Numbered from the stretch's first letter, positions 1-7,653 are shown. The stretch: DNA of 46,675 nt from Sulfurovum sp. (GCA_012329065.1 JAAXPZ010000031.1:1-46675); one strand, 5' to 3'. The notes: generated by a model not told the origin, from the sequence alone. Program-made: numbers and translations.

Positions 1-22
1 AGTAACTTCTAGTTTTTAAGGC

Positions 23-433
23 TTAAAACTGGTGAGTCTGTGTGCCAGCTGCTGCTGCTGACATACCATTTTTTGCAGCAATATCAATTGCTCTATCGCA
101 AGCTACAGATAAAGTAGCTGGAGCAGATACTATTGTAAGTACTCCAGTTGTATCAACACCTGTTGCTTTAAAGCAAGGCGTACCCGGAACCGAAGCAGAG
201 AACAGTCCAGTCGTACAAGCATTTGAACTTAATCCAGCTGCAAATGTTTCATTTTTCAAATAATCACCACCTGCATCATTAACGCATGTTGCAAGCTCAT
301 TAGCAATTTTTGCACCCTCTGCATCACCTCTAGTAGCTGCCAACTTAGGTATAGCAACCGCTGCCAAAATTCCGATAATTACGATAACAAAGATCAATTC
401 GATCATAGTAAATCCGCGTCTCATGTTGTTCAT
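23..433 (-). CDS. Type IV pilin-like / type II pseudopilin-like protein
   Basis: A 136-residue secreted filament subunit. The N-terminus has a short basic leader ending in Arg-Arg-Gly7, then Phe8 and a class III prepilin segment with Glu12 (fifth mature residue), followed by a hydrophobic helix to about residue 28. A prepilin peptidase should cut after Gly7 and methylate Phe8. The mature domain has four cysteines (50, 73, 87, 112) that could form two disulfides, as expected for an exported protein. An AGGAG ribosome binding site lies 7 bases before the ATG. No assembly genes are nearby, so whether it belongs to a type II secretion pseudopilus, a type IV pilus or a stand-alone filament cannot be decided. 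The type is sure; the exact system is not. Confidence 0.9.
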   Translation of the reverse strand: MNNMRRGFTMIELIFVIVIIGILAAVAIPKLAATRGDAEGAKIANELATCVNDAGGDYLKNETFAAGLSSNACTTGLFSASVPGTPCFKATGVDTTGVLTIVSAPATLSVACDRAIDIAAKNGMSAAAAGTQTHQF

Positions 434-496
434 GATAAACTCCTGTTTTTTGTTTTTGGTCTAGTTCAATAACTAGCCAGACGAGAAGTATAACTG

Positions 497-528
497 AAAA
501 ATGTCAAATTATCTTAAAAAATGTCAAA
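497..528. promoter_or_regulatory. Paired direct repeats upstream of the pilin gene
   Basis: The 12-mer AAAAATGTCAAA occurs at 497-508 and again at 517-528, 20 bases apart, or close to two helical turns. Read on the minus strand both contain TTGACA-like hexamers, and a TATACT hexamer lies downstream toward the pilin gene. They may be a regulator site or overlapping promoters; I cannot tell which. Confidence 0.4.
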
Positions 529-549
529 AACCTCATAAAATGAGTATAA

Positions 550-774
550 TTATAGGCTTTCTATCTCTTTTAGTAGACTTTTTATCTCTTTTTCATCTCT
601 ATAATACTTGCCTGCCAGCTTGAGATAGGCTATGAAGAGCCGTTCTGCACTGTTGTCTTCGTGCAGATTTATCTGTGCATCTCTGAAATGATCCTCTACA
701 AAATCCACAAAGCCCTCATCCAGCTCCTTGGTCTTAAACCTCATGCCGTTTACTGTCAGTGCTACTTTTCTCAT
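550..774 (-). CDS. Small conserved protein, third gene behind mntA-hepT
   Basis: A 74-residue charged, mostly helical protein with no domain that I can name. It starts MRKVALTVNGMRFKTKEL and ends in a Lys/Glu-rich helix. Its ATG overlaps the hepT stop by four bases (ATGA), so it is translated with the toxin gene. Small proteins of this general look occur in Campylobacterota, but I do not recall a function. Its position makes an accessory role in the toxin-antitoxin module possible, but it could simply be a passenger gene. Confidence 0.7.
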   Translation of the reverse strand: MRKVALTVNGMRFKTKELDEGFVDFVEDHFRDAQINLHEDNSAERLFIAYLKLAGKYYRDEKEIKSLLKEIESL

Positions 775-1109
775 GATTTCTCCTTTTGAATAATATCATT
801 TATCTTGGTCTCAAGAGCTGGTAAATGATGGCGAATAATATCATCAACTATCGCCTTGTTTACTCCCTCATAATCATGGGCTATGAAATTTCTCATATCA
901 TAGGCACCTTTTATAGGCAAATCTGTTGCATATGGTGAATCCCCAAGCTTGTGGAGTGTTTCACCTATTTGTAACAAAGACATAAGCACAGCATCAAAAC
1001 CCATCTTGTCATTGAGTAGATCCTCTATAGTTGAAAATCTTTTTCTGAATGTAAAAATATCACCGATCTTTTCATGGATGAAATATAATCTAGCGATACT
1101 GTTAGACAT
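771..1109 (-). CDS. hepT: HepT-like HEPN ribonuclease toxin
   Basis: A 112-residue HEPN-domain protein of the HepT/DUF86 type. The catalytic RX4HXY motif is intact: Arg73, His78 and Tyr80 in RNFIAHDY. In characterised members this motif cleaves RNA, and the paired MntA nucleotidyltransferase silences the toxin by adding AMP to the motif tyrosine. The start overlaps the end of mntA by 8 bases and the stop overlaps the next small gene by 4, so the three genes are one translational unit. Nothing suggests inactivation. The alternative, a non-toxic HEPN scaffold, is less likely because the motif is complete. Confidence 0.88.
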   Translation of the reverse strand: MSNSIARLYFIHEKIGDIFTFRKRFSTIEDLLNDKMGFDAVLMSLLQIGETLHKLGDSPYATDLPIKGAYDMRNFIAHDYEGVNKAIVDDIIRHHLPALETKINDIIQKEKS

Positions 1110-1413
1110 AGACTATATCCTTGAGCGCAAACTGCTTGAATGTATCACTATGGCTATCAATAGTAGCCAGATCCACATCTCTATGCAATGCATTTTGCAA
1201 TTTTTCCCTAATCTTATTGATCTGATGAAATGCTTGAAATCCGCCATATTTGTCCAAGAATTTACGATTGATGGTATAGAGGATATCTATATCGCTACTG
1301 CCTGTGTTGTCCTCTCTTGCAAATGAACCAAATACACCGACTATCTCAAATCCATCTTCCTTGAGAAATATTTCTTTATTCTTTTTCAGAATATTAAGCA
1401 CCTGTTTGTCCAT
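1102..1413 (-). CDS. mntA: MntA-like minimal nucleotidyltransferase antitoxin
   Basis: A 103-residue MNT-family nucleotidyltransferase. The Gly29-Ser30 start of the fold and the metal-binding pair Asp41/Asp43 (SDIDIL) are present, with further aspartates at 79-81 as candidates for the third acid. In known systems MntA transfers AMP to the HEPN toxin encoded beside it, so it acts as an enzyme antitoxin. A good ribosome site (AGGAATGAGGA) precedes the ATG. It follows the coiled-coil gene by 20 bases and overlaps hepT by 8, so all are probably co-transcribed. Confidence 0.88.
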   Translation of the reverse strand: MDKQVLNILKKNKEIFLKEDGFEIVGVFGSFAREDNTGSSDIDILYTINRKFLDKYGGFQAFHQINKIREKLQNALHRDVDLATIDSHSDTFKQFALKDIVYV

Positions 1414-1433
1414 TCCTCATTCCTTTCTCTGCC

Positions 1434-1682
1434 TTATGCCAGCAGTGTCTCCACCTTGGCGATGATTGCTTCTATTTCTGTGTCTTTTTCGGATATATTG
1501 CTCGTTAGTCTCTCTATCTCACGATTTTTCAGAGCTATCTGCTCTTTGAGCATCTCTAGTTCACTATCATTGTTCGAAGTGTTTGATAGCTCTGCCTTGA
1601 TGGTTCTGTTTTCTTCTTGGACTGATTGGTAGCTTTGTTTGAGTATCTCTATCTTTTCCTTTAGTCTATCTAGTGCTGTCAT
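1434..1682 (-). CDS. Small coiled-coil protein
   Basis: An 82-residue protein starting MTALDRLKEKIEILKQ and made almost wholly of heptad-like helix rich in Glu, Lys and Leu. It is probably a dimeric coiled coil. The start is placed at 1682 because GGAGAA lies 6 bases before that ATG; an upstream in-frame ATG at 1739 has no such signal. It resembles in style small cell-division or scaffold coiled coils (ZapB or SlyX type), but I cannot assign it to a family. It is the first gene of the operon that continues into mntA and hepT. Confidence 0.7.
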   Translation of the reverse strand: MTALDRLKEKIEILKQSYQSVQEENRTIKAELSNTSNNDSELEMLKEQIALKNREIERLTSNISEKDTEIEAIIAKVETLLA

Positions 1683-1709
1683 TGTTTTCTCCAATTTATT
1701 TGTTTTGAT

Positions 1710-1739
1710 ATAATAGCGTAACAATAAGAATACTTGCAA
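1710..1739 (-). promoter_or_regulatory. Candidate promoter of the coiled-coil/mntA/hepT operon
   Basis: On the minus strand TTGCAA (1739-1734) and TATTAT (1715-1710) are separated by 18 bases, about 28 bases before the coiled-coil ATG. It is back to back with the promoter of the RHH/RelE pair. Confidence 0.5.
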
Positions 1740-1746
1740 GTGACTC

Positions 1747-1780
1747 TTGACAAACCCTCTCCAAATATACTACAATTGTA
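1747..1780 (+). promoter_or_regulatory. Promoter and probable operator of the RHH/RelE pair
   Basis: TTGACA (1747-1752) and TACAAT (1771-1776) are 18 bases apart. The -10 hexamer lies inside the perfect 10-base palindrome TACAATTGTA (1771-1780). Ribbon-helix-helix antitoxins usually repress their own promoter through such palindromes, so this is a natural autoregulation site. Confidence 0.6.
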
Positions 1781-1802
1781 TATACATATCAAGGGAGTTC
1801 CA

Positions 1803-2033
1803 ATGAAACATGCTATCAATATCAGGCTAGAGAGAGAGGTGATTGACGAGCTAGATATCTATGCTAAAGAGCTAGATAGAACACGCACAAGCCTTATCGA
1901 AAAATCCATAGAATTATACTTTGACAAGCTAGATGAGATGATAGCCGATAGGCGTATCGACAGCCTAAAAAGTGGCAAAACTACCGCCATACCCCTCGAA
2001 GAAGTATTTGCCAAAGCTGGTATTGGTGTATAA
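1803..2033 (+). CDS. Ribbon-helix-helix antitoxin of a RelE-type pair
   Basis: A 76-residue antitoxin. The N-terminal stretch KHAINIRLEREVIDELD fits a CopG/ParD-like ribbon-helix-helix DNA-binding fold, followed by an acidic helix and a C-terminal tail that would wrap the toxin. The start at 1803 is chosen because AGGGAG precedes it closely and the family start fits; an in-frame ATG at 1734 would lie upstream of the promoter. The last codons overlap the toxin gene. It probably binds the palindrome in its own promoter. Confidence 0.82.
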   Translation: MKHAINIRLEREVIDELDIYAKELDRTRTSLIEKSIELYFDKLDEMIADRRIDSLKSGKTTAIPLEEVFAKAGIGV

Positions 2034-2277
2034 GGTTGCTTTCGATCCTGTAGCAGAAAAGGAGTTTCTAGGCTTAGAAAAAACTGTACAAAAACTAGCC
2101 ACATCAAAGATTTTGGATTTGCAAAATGGGAATTTCTCTAACGACAAAAGTCTAAAGGGCAAGCATAAGGGTAAACACAGGAAAAGAGCAGGCGATTACC
2201 GAATCATCTATCTCAAAGAGGGCAAACTTCTACTCATCACAGTGATCAGAATTGGTCATAGAAAAAATATATATTAA
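2026..2277 (+). CDS. relE: RelE-family mRNA interferase toxin
   Basis: An 83-residue toxin of the RelE/ParE superfamily. It reads MYKVAFDPVAEKEF at the start and ends in the typical GDYRIIY...VIRIGHRKNIY strand-loop-strand with Arg and His near the C-terminus. RelE toxins cut mRNA in the ribosomal A site. I place the start at the GTG at 2026, which gives the usual N-terminus and an 8-base overlap with the antitoxin stop; a TTG at 2023 is the alternative and the in-frame ATG at 1972 is too early. Only 12 bases separate the stop from uvrB. Confidence 0.85.
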   Translation: MYKVAFDPVAEKEFLGLEKTVQKLATSKILDLQNGNFSNDKSLKGKHKGKHRKRAGDYRIIYLKEGKLLLITVIRIGHRKNIY

Positions 2278-2289
2278 CACAGGAATATA

Positions 2290-4263
2290 ATGCCAAACTT
2301 CAAACTCTCCAGCCCATATCAGCCATCAGGAGATCAGCCAAAGGCCATAGAAAATATCAGTAATTCTATACTAAAAGGTAACCGCTATCAGACTCTGCTG
2401 GGAGTGACAGGCTCTGGCAAGACTTACACCATGGCAAAAGTGATCGAAAAGACGCAGAAACCCACACTCATCATGACTCACAACAAAACTCTCGCAGCCC
2501 AACTCTACTCTGAGTTTAGAGGTTTTTTTCCCAACAACCATATAGAGTATTTCATCTCCTACTACGACTACTATCAGCCAGAAGCCTATATCCCAAGGCA
2601 AGATCTGTTTATAGAAAAAGACAGCTCTATCAACCAAGAGTTAGAGAGAATGAGACTATCTACTACTGCATCGCTGCTAAGCCATGAGGATGTGATAGTC
2701 ATAGCCTCAGTATCTGCCAACTATGGTCTAGGTTCACCAGAGGACTATCGCTCTATAGTACAGAAGTTGTGCGTTGGGGAGGAGTACAAACAAAGAGAGT
2801 TGCTACTTAGGCTAGTAGACATGGGATACAAAAGAAATGATGAATTTTTCGATCGTGGAGACTTCAGGGTCAATGGAGAGGTGATAGATATCTATCCAGC
2901 ATACTCTGAAGAGTTTGCCTATAGGATAGAATTTTTCGGTGACGAGATAGAGGATATATATAGCTTCAACTCTCTGACAGGAGAAAAAGAAAAAGAGTAC
3001 AAAGAGATCACCGTATATTCTGCCAATCAATTCATCGTATCCCAAGAAAGACTGGCTGTAGCAGTAAAAAGCATAGAAGAGGAGCTAGGTGAGAGACTAA
3101 ACTACTACAAGGGTCTAGACATGATGGTCGAACACAGTCGTCTCAAACAGAGAGTAGAGTTTGATCTAGAGATGATAGAGGCTACTGGCATGTGCAAGGG
3201 GATAGAGAACTATTCCAGACATCTCACTGGCAAACAACCAGGAGAAACCCCATACTCCATGATGGATTATTTTGAAGCTATGCATGATGACTATCTGGTG
3301 ATAGTAGATGAATCACATGTGAGCTTACCACAATTTAGAGGGATGTATGCGGGTGACAGAAGCCGAAAAGAGGTTCTGGTAGAGTATGGTTTTCGCCTGC
3401 CCTCAGCTCTAGACAATCGCCCACTAATGTTCGATGAACATATCAACAAGGCTCCACATTTCCTTTTTGCATCAGCTACACCAAACGAACTAGAAATAGA
3501 ACTATCATCAGTTGTAGCTGAGCAAGTGGTTCGTCCTACGGGACTGTTAGATCCCGAGATAGAGATCAGAGACAGCACATACCAAGTAGAAAATCTACAT
3601 GATGAAATCAAAAAGGTGATAGCCAAAAATGAACGAGTCCTAGTGACAGTACTCACCAAAAAGATGGCAGAAGAGCTAAGTAGCTATTATAATGATCTTG
3701 GGCTCAAGGTGCAGTACATGCATTCTGATTTGGATGCCATAGAGAGAAATCAGATCATCCGTAGCCTGAGGCTTGGTGAATTTGATGTGCTTGTGGGTAT
3801 AAACTTACTCAGAGAGGGGCTAGATCTACCTGAAGTCTCTTTAGTAGCAATACTTGATGCGGACAAAGAGGGATTTTTGCGATCTGAAACGGCACTCATT
3901 CAGACTGCTGGCAGGGCAGCTAGGAATGCAAATGGTAGGGTACTTATGTATGCCAAGAAAATCACTCGCTCTATGCAAGCCTGTATAGATATCACTCAAA
4001 AACGAAGAGTCAAACAGACAGCCTACAACCATAAACATGGCATCACGCCTACTACAACTATTAGAGAACTTGACACCAATCTCAAAGTAGAAGATGCAGG
4101 CGAACTGTACAATAAACGATCCAAGCTAGACAAGATGCCCAAAGCCGAACGACAAAGACTGGTCAAAGAGCTCAAGGCCAAGATGCTTGTAGCCGCCAAG
4201 AAACTAGAGTTTGAAGAGGCAGCAAGAATACGAGATGAGATAGCAAAGATAAAAAAGCTATAG
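2290..4263 (+). CDS. uvrB: Excinuclease ABC subunit B (UvrB)
   Basis: A full-length 657-residue UvrB, the damage-verifying helicase-like subunit of nucleotide excision repair that is loaded by UvrA and recruits UvrC. Visible parts are Walker A GVTGSGKT (38-45), the tyrosine-rich beta-hairpin that clamps damaged DNA ([12 protein letters not shown], about 91-102), the DESH box before the helicase C half, the QTAGRAARN motif VI, and the C-terminal UVR domain that binds UvrC. ACAGGAAT precedes the ATG. It lies 12 bases after relE and may be co-transcribed with it. The last G of its TAG stop is the first G of a palindromic repeat. Confidence 0.98.
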   Translation: MPNFKLSSPYQPSGDQPKAIENISNSILKGNRYQTLLGVTGSGKTYTMAKVIEKTQKPTLIMTHNKTLAAQLYSEFRGFFPNNHIEYFISYYDYYQPEAYIPRQDLFIEKDSSINQELERMRLSTTASLLSHEDVIVIASVSANYGLGSPEDYRSIVQKLCVGEEYKQRELLLRLVDMGYKRNDEFFDRGDFRVNGEVIDIYPAYSEEFAYRIEFFGDEIEDIYSFNSLTGEKEKEYKEITVYSANQFIVSQERLAVAVKSIEEELGERLNYYKGLDMMVEHSRLKQRVEFDLEMIEATGMCKGIENYSRHLTGKQPGETPYSMMDYFEAMHDDYLVIVDESHVSLPQFRGMYAGDRSRKEVLVEYGFRLPSALDNRPLMFDEHINKAPHFLFASATPNELEIELSSVVAEQVVRPTGLLDPEIEIRDSTYQVENLHDEIKKVIAKNERVLVTVLTKKMAEELSSYYNDLGLKVQYMHSDLDAIERNQIIRSLRLGEFDVLVGINLLREGLDLPEVSLVAILDADKEGFLRSETALIQTAGRAARNANGRVLMYAKKITRSMQACIDITQKRRVKQTAYNHKHGITPTTTIRELDTNLKVEDAGELYNKRSKLDKMPKAERQRLVKELKAKMLVAAKKLEFEEAARIRDEIAKIKKL

Positions 4264-4319
4264 GGGTCTGACCTCAGATGATAATGCTTTAGCGTTATCA
4301 TCTGTGGGTCTGACTCCCC
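4263..4319. repeat. REP-like palindromic element at the end of uvrB
   Basis: A 57-base element that starts GGGGTCTGAC and ends GTCTGACTCCCC. Its core is a perfect 10-base inverted repeat, CAGATGATAA (4275-4284) and TTATCATCTG (4295-4304), extended inward by GCT/AGC pairs, and the outer arms also pair with one mismatch and a small bulge. The ends match those of the repeats inside pyrC although the core differs. As RNA it would fold into one long hairpin between uvrB and the next gene. It has no U-run, so it is not a standard terminator. Confidence 0.75.
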
Positions 4320-4336
4320 ACAACAAGGAGAAAGAG

Positions 4337-4885
4337 ATGAGCCCATATACGATACTAAGATTTAGAGACCAGTACCCCAAACTAGCCAAAAATACTTGGA
4401 TAGCTCCTACAGCTACTGTCATAGGTGATGTAACTATTGGAGTTGATAGCTCCATCTGGTTTGGCTCTGTAGTGCGTGGAGATGTGCATCATATAGAGAT
4501 AGGAGATCGTACTAGTATCCAAGACTTGAGCATGGTTCATGTCACCCACCACAAAAAAGATGACAAAAGTGACGGTCATCCTACTATCATAGGTAGTGAT
4601 GTTACCATAGGGCATCGTGTCATGTTGCATGGCTGTACTGTAGAGGATGCTTGTCTAATCGGTATGAGTGCTACTGTTTTAGATGGTGCTATCATAGGCA
4701 AAGAGTCCATAGTAGGAGCAGACAGCCTAGTGACAAAAAATAAAGTTTTCCCTCCTAGAAGTCTCATCATGGGCAGTCCCGCAAAAGTAGTCAGAGAGCT
4801 AACTAATGAAGAAGTATCAGAGCTATATGCTTCTGCAAAGAGGTATGTGGATTTTAAAAATGAATATGCCAAGAATGAGAATTAA
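4337..4885 (+). CDS. Gamma-class carbonic anhydrase-like hexapeptide protein
   Basis: A 182-residue left-handed beta-helix protein built from hexapeptide repeats (IAPTATVIGDVTIG, then IIGSDVTIGHRVMLHG). Three histidines are spaced as in the zinc site of gamma carbonic anhydrases (68, 93, 98), so it is of the YrdA/CaiE/PaaY type. Such proteins are trimeric; many have little or no measured CO2-hydrating activity, so the activity is uncertain. The start is set at 4337 because AAGGAGAAAGAG lies just before it; an in-frame ATG at 4304 falls inside the palindromic repeat. A different, beta-class carbonic anhydrase lies at 28846. Confidence 0.85.
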   Translation: MSPYTILRFRDQYPKLAKNTWIAPTATVIGDVTIGVDSSIWFGSVVRGDVHHIEIGDRTSIQDLSMVHVTHHKKDDKSDGHPTIIGSDVTIGHRVMLHGCTVEDACLIGMSATVLDGAIIGKESIVGADSLVTKNKVFPPRSLIMGSPAKVVRELTNEEVSELYASAKRYVDFKNEYAKNEN

Positions 4886-4894
4886 GGAAATATA

Positions 4895-5572
4895 TTGAAA
4901 CAAACAATCAAACAAAGCCTACAAGATCTATTTTCAAAAGAAGTAATACTTTTTGTCATCAAAATAGGTATGCTATCTATAGCTATTTCCATAACTACCG
5001 TTTGGTTATTTTGGGACAATCTGACAGCACTTGTCGAGTCTTTTCTCTCATGGATACCATGGGAGTGGTTACAGGGGGCTGGTGCAGGTATTATCAATCT
5101 ACTTTTGGTCTATATATTATTTACTATTGTTGTATCGATATTGACTTCGTTGATGAGTGAGAATCTACTCAGGAAACTCATCAAAAGGCACTATCCTTCT
5201 ATCTCAGCAAGTGGCACAGCCACTATCAAAAGATCTATCTGGCTAACGCTCAAAGCTACAGTTATTTTTCTATTATTATTTCTGATTGCTATTCCGCTTA
5301 TTTTTATTCCTGTCATTGGTCAGGCTGTGATGCTTTATCTCTGGTCTGTTCTTATCAAAGAGCCTACAATATATGATGTGACTGCACTATTTGATCATGC
5401 AGAAGAAATAAAATCGAGCAAAAGCAAAGGCTATAGTATATTGGCTATGATTGCCTCTATGTTTAACTATATCCCTATACTAAATCTATTTACCCCTATT
5501 TTTGCCCAGATCTTGTTTTTGCATTACGTGCTTTCATACTCGAAACAGAAAATCGCAGCAGATCATCTGTAG
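4895..5572 (+). CDS. EI24-domain (CysZ-like) membrane protein
   Basis: A 225-residue inner-membrane protein with about four hydrophobic segments (near 18-40, 62-85, 115-150 and 183-215). The layout and the motif IPLIFIPVIGQA resemble the EI24/CysZ family, some members of which are linked to sulfate uptake. It starts at a TTG with AAGGAA 8 bases upstream and follows the gamma carbonic anhydrase gene closely. Its last 77 bases overlap the convergent dnaQ-like gene. The family is likely; the transported substrate, if any, is unknown. Confidence 0.75.
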   Translation: MKQTIKQSLQDLFSKEVILFVIKIGMLSIAISITTVWLFWDNLTALVESFLSWIPWEWLQGAGAGIINLLLVYILFTIVVSILTSLMSENLLRKLIKRHYPSISASGTATIKRSIWLTLKATVIFLLLFLIAIPLIFIPVIGQAVMLYLWSVLIKEPTIYDVTALFDHAEEIKSSKSKGYSILAMIASMFNYIPILNLFTPIFAQILFLHYVLSYSKQKIAADHL

Positions 5573-6290
5573 TATTTATGTACTCAGGAACAGTCTCGAA
5601 GCTCTTAAACATCACCTTGGTAGCTGAGAGAGCATCGCTATAAGCACGGTGGTGAGTATGATTTTCTATACCCAAGAACTCATTGAGATATGCTAGTCCG
5701 TATCTATCACTTTTGAATGATCTTCTTGCCAGATCGATAGTACAAAGCTTTGGATTACCTATATGTCCCAAGCCAAATCTATCAAACGATGCATTTAGAA
5801 AAGAGTGGTCAAATGAAGCATTGTGGGCAACAAAAATAGCATCATCCATAAAGTTTCTCAGAGATATCAGGGCTTGCTTTCTTGTAGGTGCTCCTATGAG
5901 ATCTTCGGGCTCAATCCCTGTGATCTTGGTAATATGTTCAGGTAGATAAGCACACTCTACAAAAGTTTCCAATCTATCCATAACAGTGCCATCTTGAACC
6001 ATTACAGCTCCTATCTCGATCACTTGCGATGATCCAGGTTTACTTCCATTGGTCTCTATATCTATGATGCAATATCGCTGCTCTTGGTAAGATGTAAAAA
6101 ATGTTCTATTGATATAACCATCTACTCGTTCTACAATAGGGTATCCTGATGCCTGAAGTAGTATAAAAACTGTATCACTATCCTCAAAAAGTGAGCAGTG
6201 TTTTTGTACTATACGGTCATAAGACTCAACAGACAGCCTGCCATAATTTCTACGAAATGCAGCTGTTAGTTCTTCAAAAAGATTTTGCAT
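5496..6290 (-). CDS. DnaQ-like 3'-5' exonuclease (DEDDh)
   Basis: A 264-residue protein with a 70-residue N-terminal region and a DEDDh exonuclease domain like that of DNA polymerase III epsilon. Catalytic residues are visible: Asp77 and Glu79 in IDIETNG, Asp161 in AHNASFD, and His214/Asp219 in HRAYSDA. It may be the proofreading subunit or a related exonuclease; Campylobacterota usually annotate this gene as dnaQ beside rpe. The start overlaps trpF by 17 bases. The 3' end overlaps the convergent membrane-protein gene by 77 bases, an unusually long antiparallel overlap. Confidence 0.9.
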   Translation of the reverse strand: MQNLFEELTAAFRRNYGRLSVESYDRIVQKHCSLFEDSDTVFILLQASGYPIVERVDGYINRTFFTSYQEQRYCIIDIETNGSKPGSSQVIEIGAVMVQDGTVMDRLETFVECAYLPEHITKITGIEPEDLIGAPTRKQALISLRNFMDDAIFVAHNASFDHSFLNASFDRFGLGHIGNPKLCTIDLARRSFKSDRYGLAYLNEFLGIENHTHHRAYSDALSATKVMFKSFETVPEYINTTDDLLRFSVSSMKARNAKTRSGQK

Positions 6291-6885
6291 ACCTGATAAA
6301 ACCTTTCACTTTTTCTGGATTTTTGATTCCCTTCTGTTTCTCTGTGCTAGAGCTCGCATCTACAGCATAAAATCCGTACCTAAGTGTTTCTTGAACATTT
6401 TCAGCAGAAAGCCCACCTGCCAAAATAATTTTAGAACAATCAACTCCATCAAACCACTCTAGGTTGAGCCTTTTTCCACTACCTCCGTAAACTTCACAAT
6501 AGGCATCCACTAGCCGATATCTATCTGAAAATTTCGATATGTCTTCTACGCTGGCAGCTCTTACTACAGGCAGGGTGGGAAAAGAGATAGAGTTTAAAAA
6601 GCTACTATCCACATCAAAATGTATCTGAGCCAAAGAGATATGACTTGCATACGAGATCCTTTCTATCTCCTTGGCACTCTTCTCTACAAAAAGTCCTACT
6701 TTTTCTACAAAAGGAGGTAGTTGATCGATAATCTCTTTGGCTTCTTGAGGTGTGATATATCTAGGGGATTTTTCATAGAAGACAAAACCAAGTGCATCAG
6801 CACCACACTCTATAGCTTGTATTGCATCTTTGAGGTTTGTAATTCCACATATCTTAACTCTCAATTCTATCTCTTCACTCTTCAC
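6274..6885 (-). CDS. trpF: Phosphoribosylanthranilate isomerase
   Basis: A 203-residue TIM-barrel enzyme of tryptophan synthesis that isomerises N-(5-phosphoribosyl)anthranilate. The VKICGIT strand carries the catalytic Cys13, and the phosphate-binding turns appear as ILAGGLSAENV and VDASSSTE. The latter is usually VDVSSGVE, and the usual QLHG is QIHF here, so the copy is somewhat divergent but complete. The start is GTG in a GTGA overlap with the rpe stop; TTG at 6864 is a possible alternative. It sits between rpe and dnaQ, genes adjacent in Campylobacter, and other trp genes are not nearby. Confidence 0.93.
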   Translation of the reverse strand: MKSEEIELRVKICGITNLKDAIQAIECGADALGFVFYEKSPRYITPQEAKEIIDQLPPFVEKVGLFVEKSAKEIERISYASHISLAQIHFDVDSSFLNSISFPTLPVVRAASVEDISKFSDRYRLVDAYCEVYGGSGKRLNLEWFDGVDCSKIILAGGLSAENVQETLRYGFYAVDASSSTEKQKGIKNPEKVKGFIRYAKSF

Positions 6886-7523
6886 TTTAAAGAGGCGATT
6901 GCCGTTGCAACCCCTTTGGAGTGCCCATATACAAATGATCCTGCTACTACTATATCTACACCTGCTTTTGCTAAGGTTTTTACATTTTGGTCATTGACTC
7001 CACCATCTACTTCTATTAGGCAATCTGGATTTCTCTTGTCTATCAACACCTTAAGGCGTTTTGTCTTTTCAAGAACAGAAGAGATGAACTTCTGCCCACC
7101 AAAACCAGGATTTACAGACATAAGCAGTACCATGTCAATATCCTCAAGAAGAAAGTCTATAGACTCAGGCGGAGTATGGGGATTTAGCACAAGTGCTGGA
7201 CGGATACCTAGAGAGCGAATCTTCTGAATGAGTCTATGGGGGTGCTTCTCTTCCTCTATGTGAAAAGAGATATATTCTGGCTTTAACGGGGCAAAAAGAT
7301 CGACAAAAAAACTATTGTTCTCTACCATCAAATGAATATCCAATGGTTTGCTCGCTGCCTTTGCCACCGCATCTACAACCACTGGCCCAATGGTAAGATT
7401 GGGAACAAAATGCCCATCCATGACATCCACATGTACTAGGTCACATCCTCCTTTACATATCGCTGTTACATCTCTTGCCAAATGTCCAAAATCTGCTGAT
7501 AAGATACTTGGTGCCACTTTCAT
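6882..7523 (-). CDS. rpe: Ribulose-phosphate 3-epimerase
   Basis: A 213-residue TIM-barrel epimerase converting ribulose 5-phosphate to xylulose 5-phosphate in the pentose phosphate or Calvin-type pathway. The start KVAPSILSADFGHL, the metal-site motifs HVDVMDGHFVPN and HLMVEN, and the catalytic-loop region MSVNPGFGGQKF and EVDGGVN are all present. The ATG at 7523 is preferred because AAAGGTGG lies 9 bases before it; a TTG three codons upstream would leave no spacing. Confidence 0.97.
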   Translation of the reverse strand: MKVAPSILSADFGHLARDVTAICKGGCDLVHVDVMDGHFVPNLTIGPVVVDAVAKAASKPLDIHLMVENNSFFVDLFAPLKPEYISFHIEEEKHPHRLIQKIRSLGIRPALVLNPHTPPESIDFLLEDIDMVLLMSVNPGFGGQKFISSVLEKTKRLKVLIDKRNPDCLIEVDGGVNDQNVKTLAKAGVDIVVAGSFVYGHSKGVATAIASLK

Positions 7524-7553
7524 TAATGTCAACCACCTTTTAAAGTTTTTACG

Positions 7554-7559
7554 ATTATA
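7554..7559 (-). promoter_or_regulatory. Extended -10 promoter for rpe-trpF-dnaQ
   Basis: On the minus strand TGGTATAAT forms an extended -10 element about 30 bases before the rpe ATG. No good -35 hexamer is visible. It is divergent from the rpmB promoters. Confidence 0.55.
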
Positions 7560-7583
7560 CCACAGATTTTAAGCAATTTAAGC

Positions 7584-7630
7584 TATAATCGCAAAACTTT
7601 TCTGTTTCTAAAATTTGGAAATAGTATAAT
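7584..7630 (+). promoter_or_regulatory. Two candidate -10 boxes upstream of rpmB
   Basis: TATAAT occurs at 7584-7589 and at 7625-7630 on the plus strand, in AT-rich DNA before rpmB. Either or both may serve; -35 matches are poor, as is common in Campylobacterota. Confidence 0.5.
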
Positions 7631-7653
7631 TAAATTTTAATAAAAGGCTTATT

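Noticed and set aside
4304-4336. An upstream ATG giving an 11-residue longer carbonic anhydrase-like protein
   Set aside because: That ATG lies in the palindromic repeat, while AAGGAGAAAGAG directly precedes the ATG at 4337.
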